A program made the translations under genes and the position numbers. From positions 41,788,001 through 41,852,000 of the forward strand of contig OX419760.1 of the NCBI GenBank assembly GCA_948567375.1: a stretch of 64,000 nt of DNA, in the 5' to 3' direction. Under the pieces are notes generated by a model. That model searched no databases, was not told where the DNA came from, and saw nothing but the letters and a program-made list of their open reading frames with translations. The DNA is from Lunularia cruciata (lineage: Eukaryota; Streptophyta; Marchantiopsida; Lunulariales; Lunulariaceae). Numbering within the stretch: position 1 is the first letter of the stretch; every line of letters begins with the position of its first letter. Shown piece after piece: positions 1 through 10,460 of the stretch.

Positions 1-913
1 GTGCCATGTTGGACCACCACCATTAGCATTGGAGGGTACCCAAGGTCTTGTCCACACCCATGTGACCAACTATTGGTAAGTCATGGGCTTATAAGTCATA
101 AGTTGGAGATCATTCTTGGTTGGAACATAAATCCAATTCTCATAGAATAGAAGGCTTTCCTTAAAGGAGAAGGTGTTGTACTCTATGTTGCATGTTGCAA
201 GATGACCTTGTACTATTTGAAAGAAGGATCTTACTGCAAAGTTATACTAAGCTTGATTTGGACTTTGGAGTCGATTGATACCGTTGTAATTGCCACCATG
301 ATGAGAGGAAGAGACTTCAAATCAGGTCATTGTGATAGGTCATCGGGGATAACATGGAACCAATCGGGTTTGTACTCCAATTTGATGTCAAGCAATTGTA
401 GTTATTTCTTCTATTGTTGATGTCAACTCTTCATGTGTTCCAAATGTAATATCTGCAACAAAAGCTTGTGATCAGTTCAAGTGATCACTTGTTTCCTCAA
501 GAGATAATGCCTTCATACCTTGGTGTGGCATATACCATTGCTAGTTGTTCCCAATCTTGAGCAAAGTAGTTCTTTTTTGCTATATTTAACCGGTAAGACA
601 CAACGGCAATGTGATGTAACCCATCTGGAAATTCTTGCTACAACACAACTCCAATTGCAAAGTTAGAAGCATCAAAATCAACCACACAAGGTAGTTAAGG
701 ATCATATGGTTGAAGAATGGATCTGAAAGACACCATATGTTTCAGCTTCTAGAATGCTTCTTTGTGCTTGGTGGTCCATTGAAAGCTTGAGTTCTTTTGC
801 AAGAGATCGGTCAATGATGCTGCGATGTGCGCGTAATAGTGGATGAACCATCAGTAAAACTTGACAATCCATTAAATTATCACACTACTATGGCATCCTT
901 TGGAGTAGGCCAA

Positions 914-1640
914 TCAATAATGGCCTTGATTTTCTCCTCTTCCATCTTGATCCCTTTTGATGAGATCTTGTGACCAAAGAAGGTAACTTCCTTTTGCCAA
1001 AAGGCACACTTTGACTTCTTGTAATAAAACTTCTATTGACTTAGTCATCTTAGGACTTCTCACATGTGATTTGTGTGTTCTAACCTTTGTCTTGTTATAG
1101 ATTAAGATATCATCCAAGAACACCACCATGTATCAATCCAATAGTCCATCCAACACCGATGCATCTAATCCATGAAGATTGTTGGAGCATTAATGAACCC
1201 AAAAGGTAAAACTCTCCATTCATAATGTCCATACCTTGTGCAAAGGCAATTTTTTTTCACATCCTCCCTATCAATGGGGATTTGCCAATAGTCAATTTGA
1301 AGATCCAACTTGGAGAAATATTGTGCTCCACTCAATTGATCTAGCAAGTCATCAATTTGAGGCAAGGGATATGCATTCTTCATTATTTGTTTATTGAGCC
1401 TACAATAATCAATATAGAAATGAAGTCCTCCATCCTTCTTTGGAACAAATAGTACCGATGCTCCTCAAGGAGATGTACTATGTTGTATGAAATCCTTCTC
1501 CAACATCTTAATAAGTGTTATTCACGGCACCTCTAACTCCTTTGTTGAGGGCTGAAAGATTGGTCTACTCATTGGAGTACTCCTTGGCAATAAATTAATC
1601 TTGAACGACATACCACAATTAGAGAGTAGTCCCTTTAGGA
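914..1640 (-). pseudogene. E1 reverse transcriptase remnant
   Basis: Minus-strand fragments encode recognisable Ty3/gypsy reverse transcriptase: the block 1165-1383 has the typical '[13 protein letters not shown]...FSKLDL' start and the 'LPFG' motif, and 914-1129 carries the catalytic 'VFLDDILIY' motif. The two blocks lie in different frames with a deletion between them. They match E2 at 5488-6053 and E4 at 43860-44220. The fragment is inactive and serves as a family marker. Confidence 0.85.
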
Positions 1641-1900
1641 GATCATCCGGGATATGTCCACAAACTCCTGAACTATTTGATCAACTATTGCTTGATGAGG
1701 CTTTTGACCCTCCTCATATTCTCCTTGTGCAATTAGCTTGATCCACATCACAGAAATAGAGTTATCTTCCTCCAAAGCTTGCTCTATGGCTACTTCACTA
1801 ACAAACTTTCCACCTTGGGACTTATCTTCCGTCAAAGCTTGCTCTAAGGCTACTTTCCTAACAAAATTCTCATCTTGGGCCTGACTATCCTTAGGTGCTT
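1635..1900 (-). repeat. E1 protease-RT linker with imperfect repeat units
   Basis: The segment between protease and RT encodes repeated units related to 'EQALEEDxS..GKFV', the same repeats seen in E2 (6057-6420), E3 (40000-40140) and E4 (43332-43560). Here about two degenerate units remain. This is a lineage-specific linker rather than a catalytic domain. Confidence 0.6.
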
Positions 1901-2823
1901 ACTCAAAGGTGCCAAACAACTTAATCAGAAATTCCTACCTTGGTGTTGTACATAAGTTTATCATTTGGTCCAATCAAATTGAACCTTATGACGTTCAAGC
2001 CAAGGTAAATCCAAAATGACATCATAGTGTAGATGTGTCACTAAAAACCTCAAACACTCCAAATACTCCTTCCCAATCTTGAATGTAATAGGATATGTGG
2101 TACGGACTACAAACTCCTTCTATCATCCGCCATCATCAATTTGCTTCTAATTATTGGCTTGATAGGAATACATTATTCTTTTGCTAATTGCATGGACATG
2201 TAATTATTTGAACTTCCAAAATCAACCAAAATCTTACAACCACAATTAGATATTATATCTTGCAAGTGAGTCAAACTTGCATAGGTTGAGCCTTCAATCT
2301 AATTGAAACCAATGAAGTTCTTGGTAGACGGCTCAAAATCTCCTATTGAAATTCTTTGTTTCCTTGATCATTCTTCTCCACAAACTTCATCTAGGCAACT
2401 TGTCAAGGTTGCACATTCTTGAGTGGACATTCAACTATGCAATATCCAACTTTGCAACAAAAAAACCACCATTGTGTCACAAATTTTTCTATCTATAATG
2501 CCAAGTGGTCTTTGTTGAATGGCATCAATCTCCATTAGTTTTGGCTCCTCCACTCGTGTGTAATCTAATGGTAGGTTTTGTGGAGGTTGAGGTCAAAGTC
2601 AAGACCAAGTTGTTGCAACCAAGGAATCAAAGTGTTTGGTCAATTGCATGGCTTCCTCCAAGTGTTTTGGCTCTTGCATAGTCACGTCTAATTTGGTTCA
2701 TAACTTCAAGCACCTCACAAATTAATCTAGAGTTCACCTTCTAGTATATCTAGAATTTGCATGATGGTGTTTTGGAATTACGTGCTGTAACTTCTTACAA
2801 AGCTAATTTGCTTCAACTCTGCC

Positions 2824-3223
2824 TATAAATGACCAAGACCAAGGAGAGAAATAAGACATTGGGGGACACTTGAATGAGGAAAAACTCCAAATGCCTAGCA
2901 TGAGCTTCAGCTTTGGTATTTATAGGTAGCATACAAGGCCCTTGAGAAGCTTCTCAAGAAGCTTCCTTGAGCTGCTTTCTTAGAGTGCAAGCCAAGTTAA
3001 CTAGGAAGCTTCTCAAGGAGCTCCCTTCTAGAAGCCGCCTACTTGGCATGCAAGCTAAGCTAGTAAGAAGCTTCTAGAAGCTACTTGTTTGGAGCGTAAG
3101 TTAACTAGTCCGGAAGCTTCCCAAGAAGCTTCCTAGATACTTTTGGAATATTCTAGGCTAATGTGGCTTATTATCTATTTTGTTAGCCTTACTAAATACG
3201 TCGCTAAACTCCATATTGTTACA
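2824..3223 (-). repeat. E2 3' LTR
   Basis: This 400 bp LTR is in minus orientation. Its outer U3 end reads TGTAACAATATGGAG on the minus strand at 3223, and its U5 end at 2824 is mutated (TATAAATGACC against TGTAAAAGACC in the sister LTR at 8014). It contains many GAAGCTTC-type palindromes and a 'TTTATAGG' remnant of the TATA region. With the LTR at 8014-8427 it delimits E2. The flanking 5 bp are CTGCC on the left and CTACC on the right of the element, a target-site duplication with one mismatch. Confidence 0.88.
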
Positions 3224-3240
3224 TATTCCCCCATTGCTAG

Positions 3241-4330
3241 TTGGTGATGTCCTCATTGCTATTGAAGCTTCAAACTTCTAGATGGCCGTCTATGCATTCT
3301 GGAGGTGAGAAAGAGGTTCTCAAGTGGCATCATGAAGGGGATACCCTTTCCAAAGGACCTTGTACTCCGTATGTTGGGGGTGTCCTTGGTCGATATGGCC
3401 ACGTGCAAGGATACGATCAACTTTGTACTCCTCATGATCATTGATAGGGATAGGAGGAGGAGGAGGTTGGACTCAAGAGGAGAAAGAAGAGGGGTTAGGA
3501 ACAAAGGGTTTCAACTACGGAAACATGAAAGATAGGATGGATGTGCATATGACAAGGCAAAGCAAGTCAATATGCAACAAGAGAGACAATTTGAGTGACA
3601 TTAGAAGGTCCTATCCAATTAGGGGCAAGTTTACAAACTTAGGTATCAAGTGGGATGGAGAGATTACTAGAGGATAACATAACTTTATCACCAACTTCAA
3701 AGGTGAGATCACAACGATGGTGGTCTGCATATTGTTTTGATAGTTCTGAGCAACAAGGAGATGAGATTTGGCTTGTTGGCGAGATTCGGATATAGTGGTC
3801 AAGAAGGTTGAAGTATGAGGGACATGAGATGGAGGAGGAGCAAGAAGAGAGTCTGGAACAAGCGGATCTTGGCCAAAATTGAGAAAGAAAGGAGAGAATC
3901 CAGTGCTTGTATGTTTAGAATTGTTGTATGTAAACTCCATAGCTGCAAGACATTCATTCCAATTAGTATGATGAATGTTGACGAAGGCACAAAGCATATC
4001 TTCCAAGGTGCAATTTGCACATTCAGTTTGTCCATCAGTTTGAGGATGATAGGTTGTGGACAAAGCAAGCTTGGTGCCAAGTATCTAGAAGAAGGCTTGC
4101 CAAAACTTTTCGATGAAGCAAGGATCATGGTTGGAGATGAGTACACGTGGTATACCATGATGTTTGAATACATTATTGAAGTAGAGATGCGCTAAGGTTG
4201 GAGCATCTACAGTATCAACCGTTGGTGCCAAATGGATTTGCTTATTAAGCTTATCCACAAACACCACAATTGTTGTATGACCTTGTTGTGTCTTGGGCAA
4301 GGAGGTGATGAGATATAAGCTCACATGTTC
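3241..4330 (-). pseudogene. E2 integrase C-terminus and chromodomain
   Basis: Read on the minus strand this begins near 4330 with the integrase catalytic core: a 'VFVDKLNKQIHL' block at 4085-4324, then 'STTYHPQTDGQTECANCTLEDML' split over 3990-4063, carrying the region of the catalytic Glu. The C-terminal part and a chromodomain ('YKVLWKGY', 'ATWEPLSHL') lie at about 3250-3450. Several frameshifts and stops interrupt it. In chromoviruses the chromodomain guides integration to modified histones. This copy cannot be translated as a whole. Confidence 0.85.
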
Positions 4331-4443
4331 CCAACGAGTAGTTAGAATGGGAAGTGGCTAAAGAAGTCCACTCGGCTTTTGGTTACTAGCCTTGTTGTGT
4401 TGAAAACTCTCACACAATTGGACAAACTCCCAAACATCTTGCA

Positions 4444-4839
4444 TCATTTGGGCCACCACCATTGGCATTGGAGGGTACCCAAGGTCTTGTCCACCCCCAT
4501 GTGACCAGTTATTGGTAAATCATGGGCTTCCTGAAGGTGCACAAGTAGGAGATCACCTTTGGCTGGAACATAGATCCGGTCCGCATGGAATAAAATGCCT
4601 TCCTTGAAGGAGAAGGTGTTGTACTCCTTGTCACCAATTGTTAGACAACCATGTACAATTTGGAAGAAGGGATCTTGTTGTAGAGTTGGCCAAAACTTGT
4701 TATGGACCTTGGGTTCAATTGATGCTGTCGTAATTGCCGTTGTGATGAGAGGAAGAGACTTCAAATCAGGTCGGCGTGATAGAGCATCAAGGATGACATG
4801 GAACCAACCTGGTTTGTGCTCAAGTTTGATGTCAAACAA
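4444..4839 (-). pseudogene. E2 RNase H tail and integrase zinc domain
   Basis: An open 131-codon stretch on the minus strand encodes the end of RNase H ('EHKPGWFHVILDALSRR', the usual 'ADALSR' site) followed by the linker and the start of the H2C2 integrase zinc domain ('EAHDLPITGHMGVDKTL'). It ends at the 'WWWPK' stretch that precedes the two zinc cysteines. The open length is a chance survival, and both neighbouring segments are frameshifted. Confidence 0.85.
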
Positions 4840-5487
4840 TTGGAGTTGCTCTTCCCATCAATGATGTTGACTCTTCATGTGTTCCAAGTGTAAGGTCTAC
4901 TACAATGGCTTGTGATTAGTTTGCATGACCACTTGTTTCCCCAAGAGGTAATGCCTCCATACCTTGGTGGCATATACCATTGCAAGTTGTTCTTGGTCTC
5001 AAGCAGAGTAATTTGTTTCAGCTGTATTTAGTCGGCAAGACACAAAGGCAATGGGATGTAGTACATTTGGGAATTTCTATTGCAACAAAGCTCCAATTGC
5101 AAAGTTAGAAGCATCAAAATCAACCACACAAGGTAGTTGAAGATCATATGGTTGAAGAATGGGTCTTGAAGACACCATATGCTTTAACTTCTGGAATGCT
5201 TCTTCATGCTTGGTGGTCCACTGGAAACTCAAGTTCTTTCCCAAGAGGTCAGTCTATGGTGTAGCCACATGAGCATAATAATGGATGAACCGTTAGTAAA
5301 AACTGGCCAATCTATTGAATGCTTGTACTTCTATAGCATCCTTTGGGGGAGGCCAATCAGTAATGGCCTTGATCTTCTCTTCTTCCATCTTGATCCCCTT
5401 TGATGAGATCTTATGACCCAAGAAAGTAACCTCCTTTTGCCAAAAGGCACACTTTGACTTCTTGCAGTAAAATTTCCATTGTTGTAG
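4840..5487 (-). pseudogene. E2 RNase H
   Basis: No single frame stays open, but short minus-strand segments match the E4 RNase H at 44315-44990. They carry the 'PILQPYDLQLPY' and 'VDFDASNFAIG' region near 5070-5170 and the hinge with RT near 5200-5400. This is the connection and RNase H module of the same polyprotein, broken by stops. Confidence 0.7.
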
Positions 5488-6053
5488 TCATCTTAGGACT
5501 TCTCGCACATGATTCATGTGTTTTGCCTTTGTCTTACTATAGATTAAGATATCATCCAAGAACACCACCATGGACCAATCTAATAGTCTCTCCAACACCC
5601 AATGCATCTGATCCATGAAGAATGTTGGAGCATTAATGAGTCTGAAAGGTAGAACTCTCCACTCAAAATGCCCATACCTTGTGCAAAAGTTAGTCTTTTG
5701 CATGCCCTCTTCTTCAATAGGAATTTGCCAATAGCCGCTGCAAAGATCCAGCTTGGAAAAGTAACATGCTCCACTTAGTTGATCAAGCAGGTCATCAATC
5801 CAAGGCAAAGGATATGCATTCTTCACGTTTTCTTATTGAGCCCACGGTTATCAATAAAGAAACAAAGTCATCCATCCTTCTTTGGAACAAATAGTACCGG
5901 TGCTCCCCAAGGAGAGGTACTATGTCGTATGAAATCCTTCTCCAACAACTTTGTAAGTGTTGTTTGCAACTCCTCCAACTCCTTTGGTGAGAGCCGATAG
6001 ATTGGTCTACTCACTAGAGTACTCCCTGGCAATAACTCAATCTTGAAGGGCAT
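5488..6053 (-). pseudogene. E2 reverse transcriptase
   Basis: Two minus-strand open blocks give most of an RT. 5868-6053 has the N-terminal 'RPIYRLSPKELEELQ' and '[17 protein letters not shown]' motifs. 5488-5826 has '[13 protein letters not shown]', 'FSKLDLCSGYWQIPI', 'GHFEWRVLPF' and the catalytic 'VVFLDDILIYS'. A frame break near 5827-5867 separates them. It is the best preserved RT of the E1/E2/E3 group and places the group among chromoviruses. Confidence 0.9.
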
Positions 6054-6056
6054 ACC

Positions 6057-6420
6057 TCAATCGGAGGGTAATCCCTTTGGCAGATCATCCAGAAACACAT
6101 CCGCAAACTCTTGAACTATCTGCTCAACCATTGCTTGATGAGGCTCTTGGCCCTCCTCAGTTTGTTCTTGAGCAATTGGTTTGATCCACACCGCGAATAC
6201 AGCCTTATCTTCCTCCAAAGCTTGGTCTATGGCTGTTATACTAACAAACTTCCCTTCCAAGGACTCATCTCTCTTCCAAGCTTGCTCCATGGTTGCCTTC
6301 TTGGCAAACTTCCCATCTTGGGACTCATCTCCCTTCTAGATTTGCCCTATGGCTACCTTCTTGACAAACTTCCCATCTTGGGATTGACTATTCTTAAGTG
6401 TCTTAATCAGAGGTGCTAGA
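6057..6420 (-). repeat. E2 linker with tandem 'GKFV' repeats
   Basis: Minus-strand sequence between protease and RT holds three or four imperfect units of about 60 bp. On the plus strand they appear as repeated 'aacttcccatcttggga' and 'aagcttgctc(t/c)atggct' blocks near 6215, 6250, 6300 and 6360. Each unit encodes a peptide like 'EQAxKRDESLxGKFV'. The unit nearest RT runs into 'VWIKPIAQ' and '[17 protein letters not shown]', which starts the RT module. Copy number differs among E1, E2, E3 and E4. Confidence 0.7.
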
Positions 6421-6464
6421 CAACCTAATTGGAAATTCCTACCTTGGTGTTGTACTTGAATTTA

Positions 6465-6704
6465 TCATCGAGTCCAATCAAATTGAATCTTATGATGTTC
6501 AAGCCAAGGTAGACCCATAATGATATCATATTGTAGAGGTGCCACTACAAACCTCATGCACTCCAAATACTCCTTCCCAATCTTGAAGGTAACATGATGT
6601 GAGGTGCGGAATGCAAAACCCTTTCTACCATCCGCCATCATCAAACTACTTCCAAGCACTGGCTTGATAAGAATACCCAATTCCTTTGCTACTTGCATAG
6701 ACAT
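6465..6704 (-). pseudogene. E2 aspartic protease region
   Basis: A 79-codon minus-strand block encodes 'MSMQVAKELGI', 'LMMADGRKGFAF' and 'YDIIMGLPWLEHHKIQFDW', the middle and end of a retropepsin-like protease; the 'ILGLPWL' type end is standard in Ty3/gypsy. The catalytic Asp-Ser/Thr-Gly segment lies just upstream (about 6705-6740) and is out of frame. Confidence 0.82.
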
Positions 6705-7800
6705 ACCATTCTCTAAACTTCCAAAACAACCAAAATACTACAACCTCAATTAGATATTGTACCTTGCAAGTGAAGCAAACTTGCATAAGTCGAGCCTTCA
6801 ATCCCATTGGAATTAATCAAGCTCCCAATAGCCGGCTCAAAATCTCCTACTGGGATTCCTTGTTTCCTTGATCATTATGTTCCTTAATCTCCATCTAGGC
6901 AACTTGTCGAGGTCACCCATTCCTAAGTGGACATTTAGCAATGTGATGTCCAACTTGGCAGCTGTAAAAACAACCTCCATTTTTGTCACAATCTTTCTCT
7001 ATCCGTTGTACCAAGTGGTCTCCGTTGGATAGCATCAATCTCTATTGGTGTCAATTCTTCCACCCGTGCATAGTGTACTGGTAAGCCTTGTGTAGGTCAA
7101 GGTCAAGACCAAGTTGTCACAACCAAGGAATCAAAGCGCTCAGCAAATTGCATGGCTTCTTCTACATTTTGTGGTTCCCGCATGGTCACCTCCAATTTGG
7201 TTTGTGACTTCAATCCTTGTACAAATCAATCCAGAACTTCACCTTCTTGTATATTTGGAATCTGCATGATGATGTTCTGAAATTGTGTGATGTAGCTCTT
7301 GATTGAGCCAACTTGCTTCAACTCCGCCAATTTATCTCATGCGGCGCGGATGGCATTTACAGTTTGAAACTGATCCAATATTGCATCCTTGAACTCTGCC
7401 CATGTCAAAATTTGTGCAACAATCTATTGTTCAGCTCGCTCCACTCAAAATTGCCACCAAAGTTTTGCCTTCCCATCTAATTGGCTAGATGCCAAGAGAA
7501 TCTATTTCTGAATTTGATGATTGGTGGCTTCAAAATAACATTTGCAGTCAAACACAAAATTCTCCATTGTGCCAGGAAGATTCTTGCCTTCAAACACCTT
7601 AGTTTTTGGAAATTGAATGCGATCTTCTCCATCTCAAATTGGCACTCTCTCTATATGTTCTTGTTATTGCTGATCTCTTTCATCCAGCAATTGAGTAAGG
7701 TGCTCGATTTGTTGCTGCATTGCAAGGATAACGTCTGGTATTGCCGCCATTACTACTACTCTATCTCACTACTCCCACTTTATCTAATTGATTAACACAT
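6705..7800 (-). pseudogene. E2 gag
   Basis: Degenerate minus-strand gag. A CCHC-like zinc knuckle lies near 6925-6985 ('QVGHHIAKC' readable). The capsid-like region runs about 7100-7500, with 'QIPNIQEGEVLD' and 'EVTMREPQNVEEAMQ' recognisable against E4 42480-42620. The N-terminal segment with a Gln/Glu-rich stretch is at about 7560-7790. Stops occur in every frame. Gag packages the element RNA into particles. Confidence 0.8.
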
Positions 7801-8000
7801 AGATGCAATGCATCCACCGGTCTCCATAAGTTACAACCGGAAGTATCAAGGGTTCCTCAGACACGGTGATCATATGTAGAAAATCATACCCAAAGCACAA
7901 GGTGATTAATTATGTGAAATGATGTTTGGATAATATCTGGACATGAAAATCCCAATGGGAAGTGGATTTGGTGGTCCATAAATTCCATCCATCCCATTCC

Positions 8001-8013
8001 TGCTTTGATACCA
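8001..8013 (-). promoter_or_regulatory. E2 primer binding site (initiator tRNA-Met type)
   Basis: Immediately inside the 5' LTR the minus strand reads TTGGTATCAAAGC, close to the plant tRNA-iMet primer site TGGTATCAGAGC. It fixes the 5' LTR boundary at 8014. Confidence 0.8.
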
Positions 8014-8427
8014 ATGTAAAAGACCAAGACCAAGGAGAGAAATAGGAGAATGGAAACTCACATTGGGACACTTGAATGAGGGAAAACTCCAAATGCCTAG
8101 CATGAGCTTCAACTTTGGTGTTTATAGGTAGCATACAAGGCCCTTGAGAAGCTTCTCAAGAAGCTTCCTTGAGCCGCTTTCTTAGAGTGCAAGCCAAGTT
8201 AACTAGGAAGCTTTACAAGAAGTTTCCTTCCAAAAGCCGCATACTTGGCGTGCAGGCTAAGCTAGTAAGAAGCTTCTAGAAGCTTCCTTCTAGAAGTTAC
8301 CTGCTTGGAGTACAAGTTAACTAGTTAGGAAGCTTCCTAGATCTTTTTGGAATATTTTAGGCTAATTTGGCTTATTCTCTACTTCGTTAGCCTTACTAAC
8401 TACGTCGCTAAAATCCATATTGTTACA
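8014..8427 (-). repeat. E2 5' LTR
   Basis: A 414 bp LTR in minus orientation, TGTAACA at 8427 to TTTTACA at 8014, paired with 2824-3223. It holds a TATA-like TATAAAC (about 8118-8124) preceded by a cluster of GAAGCTTC palindromes (8140-8340). Beyond 8427 the sequence resumes E1 gag exactly where it stopped at 2823. Confidence 0.9.
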
Positions 8428-9241
8428 CTACCAACCTATCTTGTGTAGCTTGTGTGGCATTTATAGCTTAAAATTGACTAGTTATTATACTCTTGAATTT
8501 TGCACAAGTCAAGGTTAGTGCAACAATTTGCCTTTCAGCTTGCACCATTAGGAATTGCCACCATAGCTTTGCTACTCCATCCAATTAGTTGAAAGCCAAG
8601 AGAATCTTTGTTCATTCATCTTGAAGATTGGTAGCTTCAAAATAACATTTGCAATCAAACACAAAATTCTCCATTGCACTCGGGAGATTCTTGCCTTCAA
8701 ATATCTTGGGTTTTGGAAATCAGATTTGGTCTTCTCTTTCTTGAATTGGTGCTCTCTCCACGTATTCTTGTCATTGATAGTCTCGTTCATCCAACAATCA
8801 AGTAAGGTGCTTGATTTATTATTACATAGCAATGATAACCTTAGGCATTGCCGCCATGGCTATTTCTCTATCACACTTCCTCCAATTTATCTAATTTATT
8901 AACACATAGATACAATATGTCCACCATTCTCCATAAGTTATAACCAGAAGTACCAAAATTCCTTGGACAAAGTGATCACATCCAAAAAATTCTACCCAAA
9001 GCATGAGATGATGAACTATGTGAAATGATGTTTGTGTAGTACTCGGACACAAAAATCCCAATGGTTTGGCAGAAATGGATTTGGTGGTCCATAAATTCCA
9101 TCCATCCTATTCTTACTCTTATATCAATGTAAAAGATCAAGACTGAGGAGAGAAATAGGAAAATAGAATATCACATTGGGACACTTGAGTGTGTGGGAAG
9201 CTTCAAATGCCTAGAATGAGCTTCGGCTTTGGTATTTATAG
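8428..9241 (-). pseudogene. E1 gag N-terminal part, leader and broken LTR
   Basis: Continuation of E1 on the minus strand. Positions 8428-8890 match E2 gag at 7327-7790, including the 'CLIANVILKLPIF' region at 8572-8832. 8890-9127 is the untranslated leader. The LTR begins at 9128 (TGTAAAAG after a tRNA-Met-like site) and is cut after about 114 bp at 9241 by insertion of E3. What may be the far end of this LTR is found at 40428-40960. Confidence 0.82.
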
Positions 9242-9657
9242 TGTAACAATATGGAGTTTAGTGACAAAGTTAGTTAGAGCTAATGAAGTAGCAAATAGGC
9301 CAAATTAGCCTAGAATATTCTAAAAATATATAGGAAGCTTCTTGAGAAGCTCCTTGGCTAGCTTAGCTTTCACTTCAAGTAGGTAGCCTTTAGAAGGAAG
9401 CTTCTAGAAGCTTCTAACTAGCTTAGCTCGCATGCCAAGTAGGCGACCTCTAAAAAGAAGCTTCTTGGTTAACATGACTTGCACTCCAAGAAAGTAGCTC
9501 AAGGAAGCTTCTTGAGAAGCCTTTCAAGAGCCTTCTATGCTCCTTATAAATACCAAGGCCAAAGCTCATGCTAGGATTCAGAGTTTAACACACACTCAAG
9601 TGTCCAAATGTGATCTTCCATTCTCCTATTTCTCTCCTTGGTATCAATCTTTTATAT
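9242..9657 (+). repeat. E3 5' LTR
   Basis: Plus-strand LTR of the same family, starting TGTAACAATATGGAG and ending near 'CAATCTTTTATATTAG', where a mutated tRNA-Met site (TAGTATCAAA) follows. It carries the usual GAAGCTTC palindromes (9330-9520) and a TATAAATA box at about 9544-9551. It lies inside the E1 LTR, in opposite orientation. Confidence 0.85.
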
Positions 9658-10460
9658 TAGTATCAAATTAGGAATGGGATGGATGGAATTTATGGACCAC
9701 CAAATCCATTTCTACCAAACCATTGGGATTTTTGCATCCAAGTACTACCTAAGTATCATTTCATACAATTCATCATATCATGCTTTGGGCAAGATTTTTT
9801 GAATAAAATCACCTTGTCAAAGGAATCCTTGATACTTCAGATTGTAACTTATGGGGAATGATGGAAGTATTGCATTTGTGTTCATAAATTAGAAAGATTA
9901 CGGGTGGTGTGATAGAGTAGTAACCATAGCGGCAATGCACGAGGTATCATTGCTATGCAACAATAAATCAAGCACCTTACTTGATTGTTGGATGAACAAA
10001 ATCATTGATGACAAGAGCATGTATAGAGAGTACCAGTTTGAGAAGGAGAAAACCAAATCCAATTTCCAAAACCCAAGGTTTTTGAAGACAAGAATCTCTC
10101 AAGTGTAGTGGAGAATTTTGTGTTTGATTACGAATGTTATTTTGAAACTACCAATTTTCAAGATGAACGGAAATAAATTCTCTTGGTTCCAACCAATTGG
10201 ATGGAGTAGCAAACCTTTGGTGGCAATTTTGAGTAGAGCAAGTTGAATGGAAATTTGTTAGACCAATCTTGACATGGGCAGAATTCAAGAGTGCAATAAT
10301 TGGTTGGTTCCAAGCTATAAATATCACACAAGCTACACGAGATAAGTTAGTAGAGTTGAAGCAGATTGGCATTATAAGAAGTTATATCACACAATTCCAT
10401 AACACCATCATGCAAATTCCAGATAGAAGGTGAAACTCTGGATTGATTTGTGAGGGGCTT
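9658..10460 (+). pseudogene. E3 leader and gag N-terminal part
   Basis: 9658-9910 matches the E4 leader at 41741-42010 and 9910-10460 matches E4 gag at 42010-42550. Stops and shifts are frequent. Gag breaks at 10460 in the segment equivalent to E4 42550 and resumes at about 39160, because the DP element sits between. Confidence 0.82.

Larger units (their letters stand above)
1..2823 (-). pseudogene. E1 chromovirus, pol-to-gag remnant (3' part)
   Basis: This is a decayed Ty3/gypsy chromovirus read on the minus strand, so pol lies to the left and gag to the right. In order from the left it shows integrase zinc region, RNase H, reverse transcriptase (about 840-1640), protease (about 1970-2270), a degenerate zinc knuckle (about 2440-2500) and the end of gag. 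Every block is matched by the better preserved E2 copy at 4440-7330, for example the segment at 1-70 against 4440-4510. All frames carry stops and shifts, so nothing is functional. Gag breaks off at 2823 inside a stretch whose continuation is at 8428, because E2 inserted there. The left end lies outside the window. Confidence 0.85.

Noticed and set aside
3000-3160. CRISPR-like or satellite array from repeated AAGCTTC motifs
   Set aside because: Spacing is irregular, no unique spacers exist, and the same pattern is in every LTR of this family, so it is a promoter-type feature.
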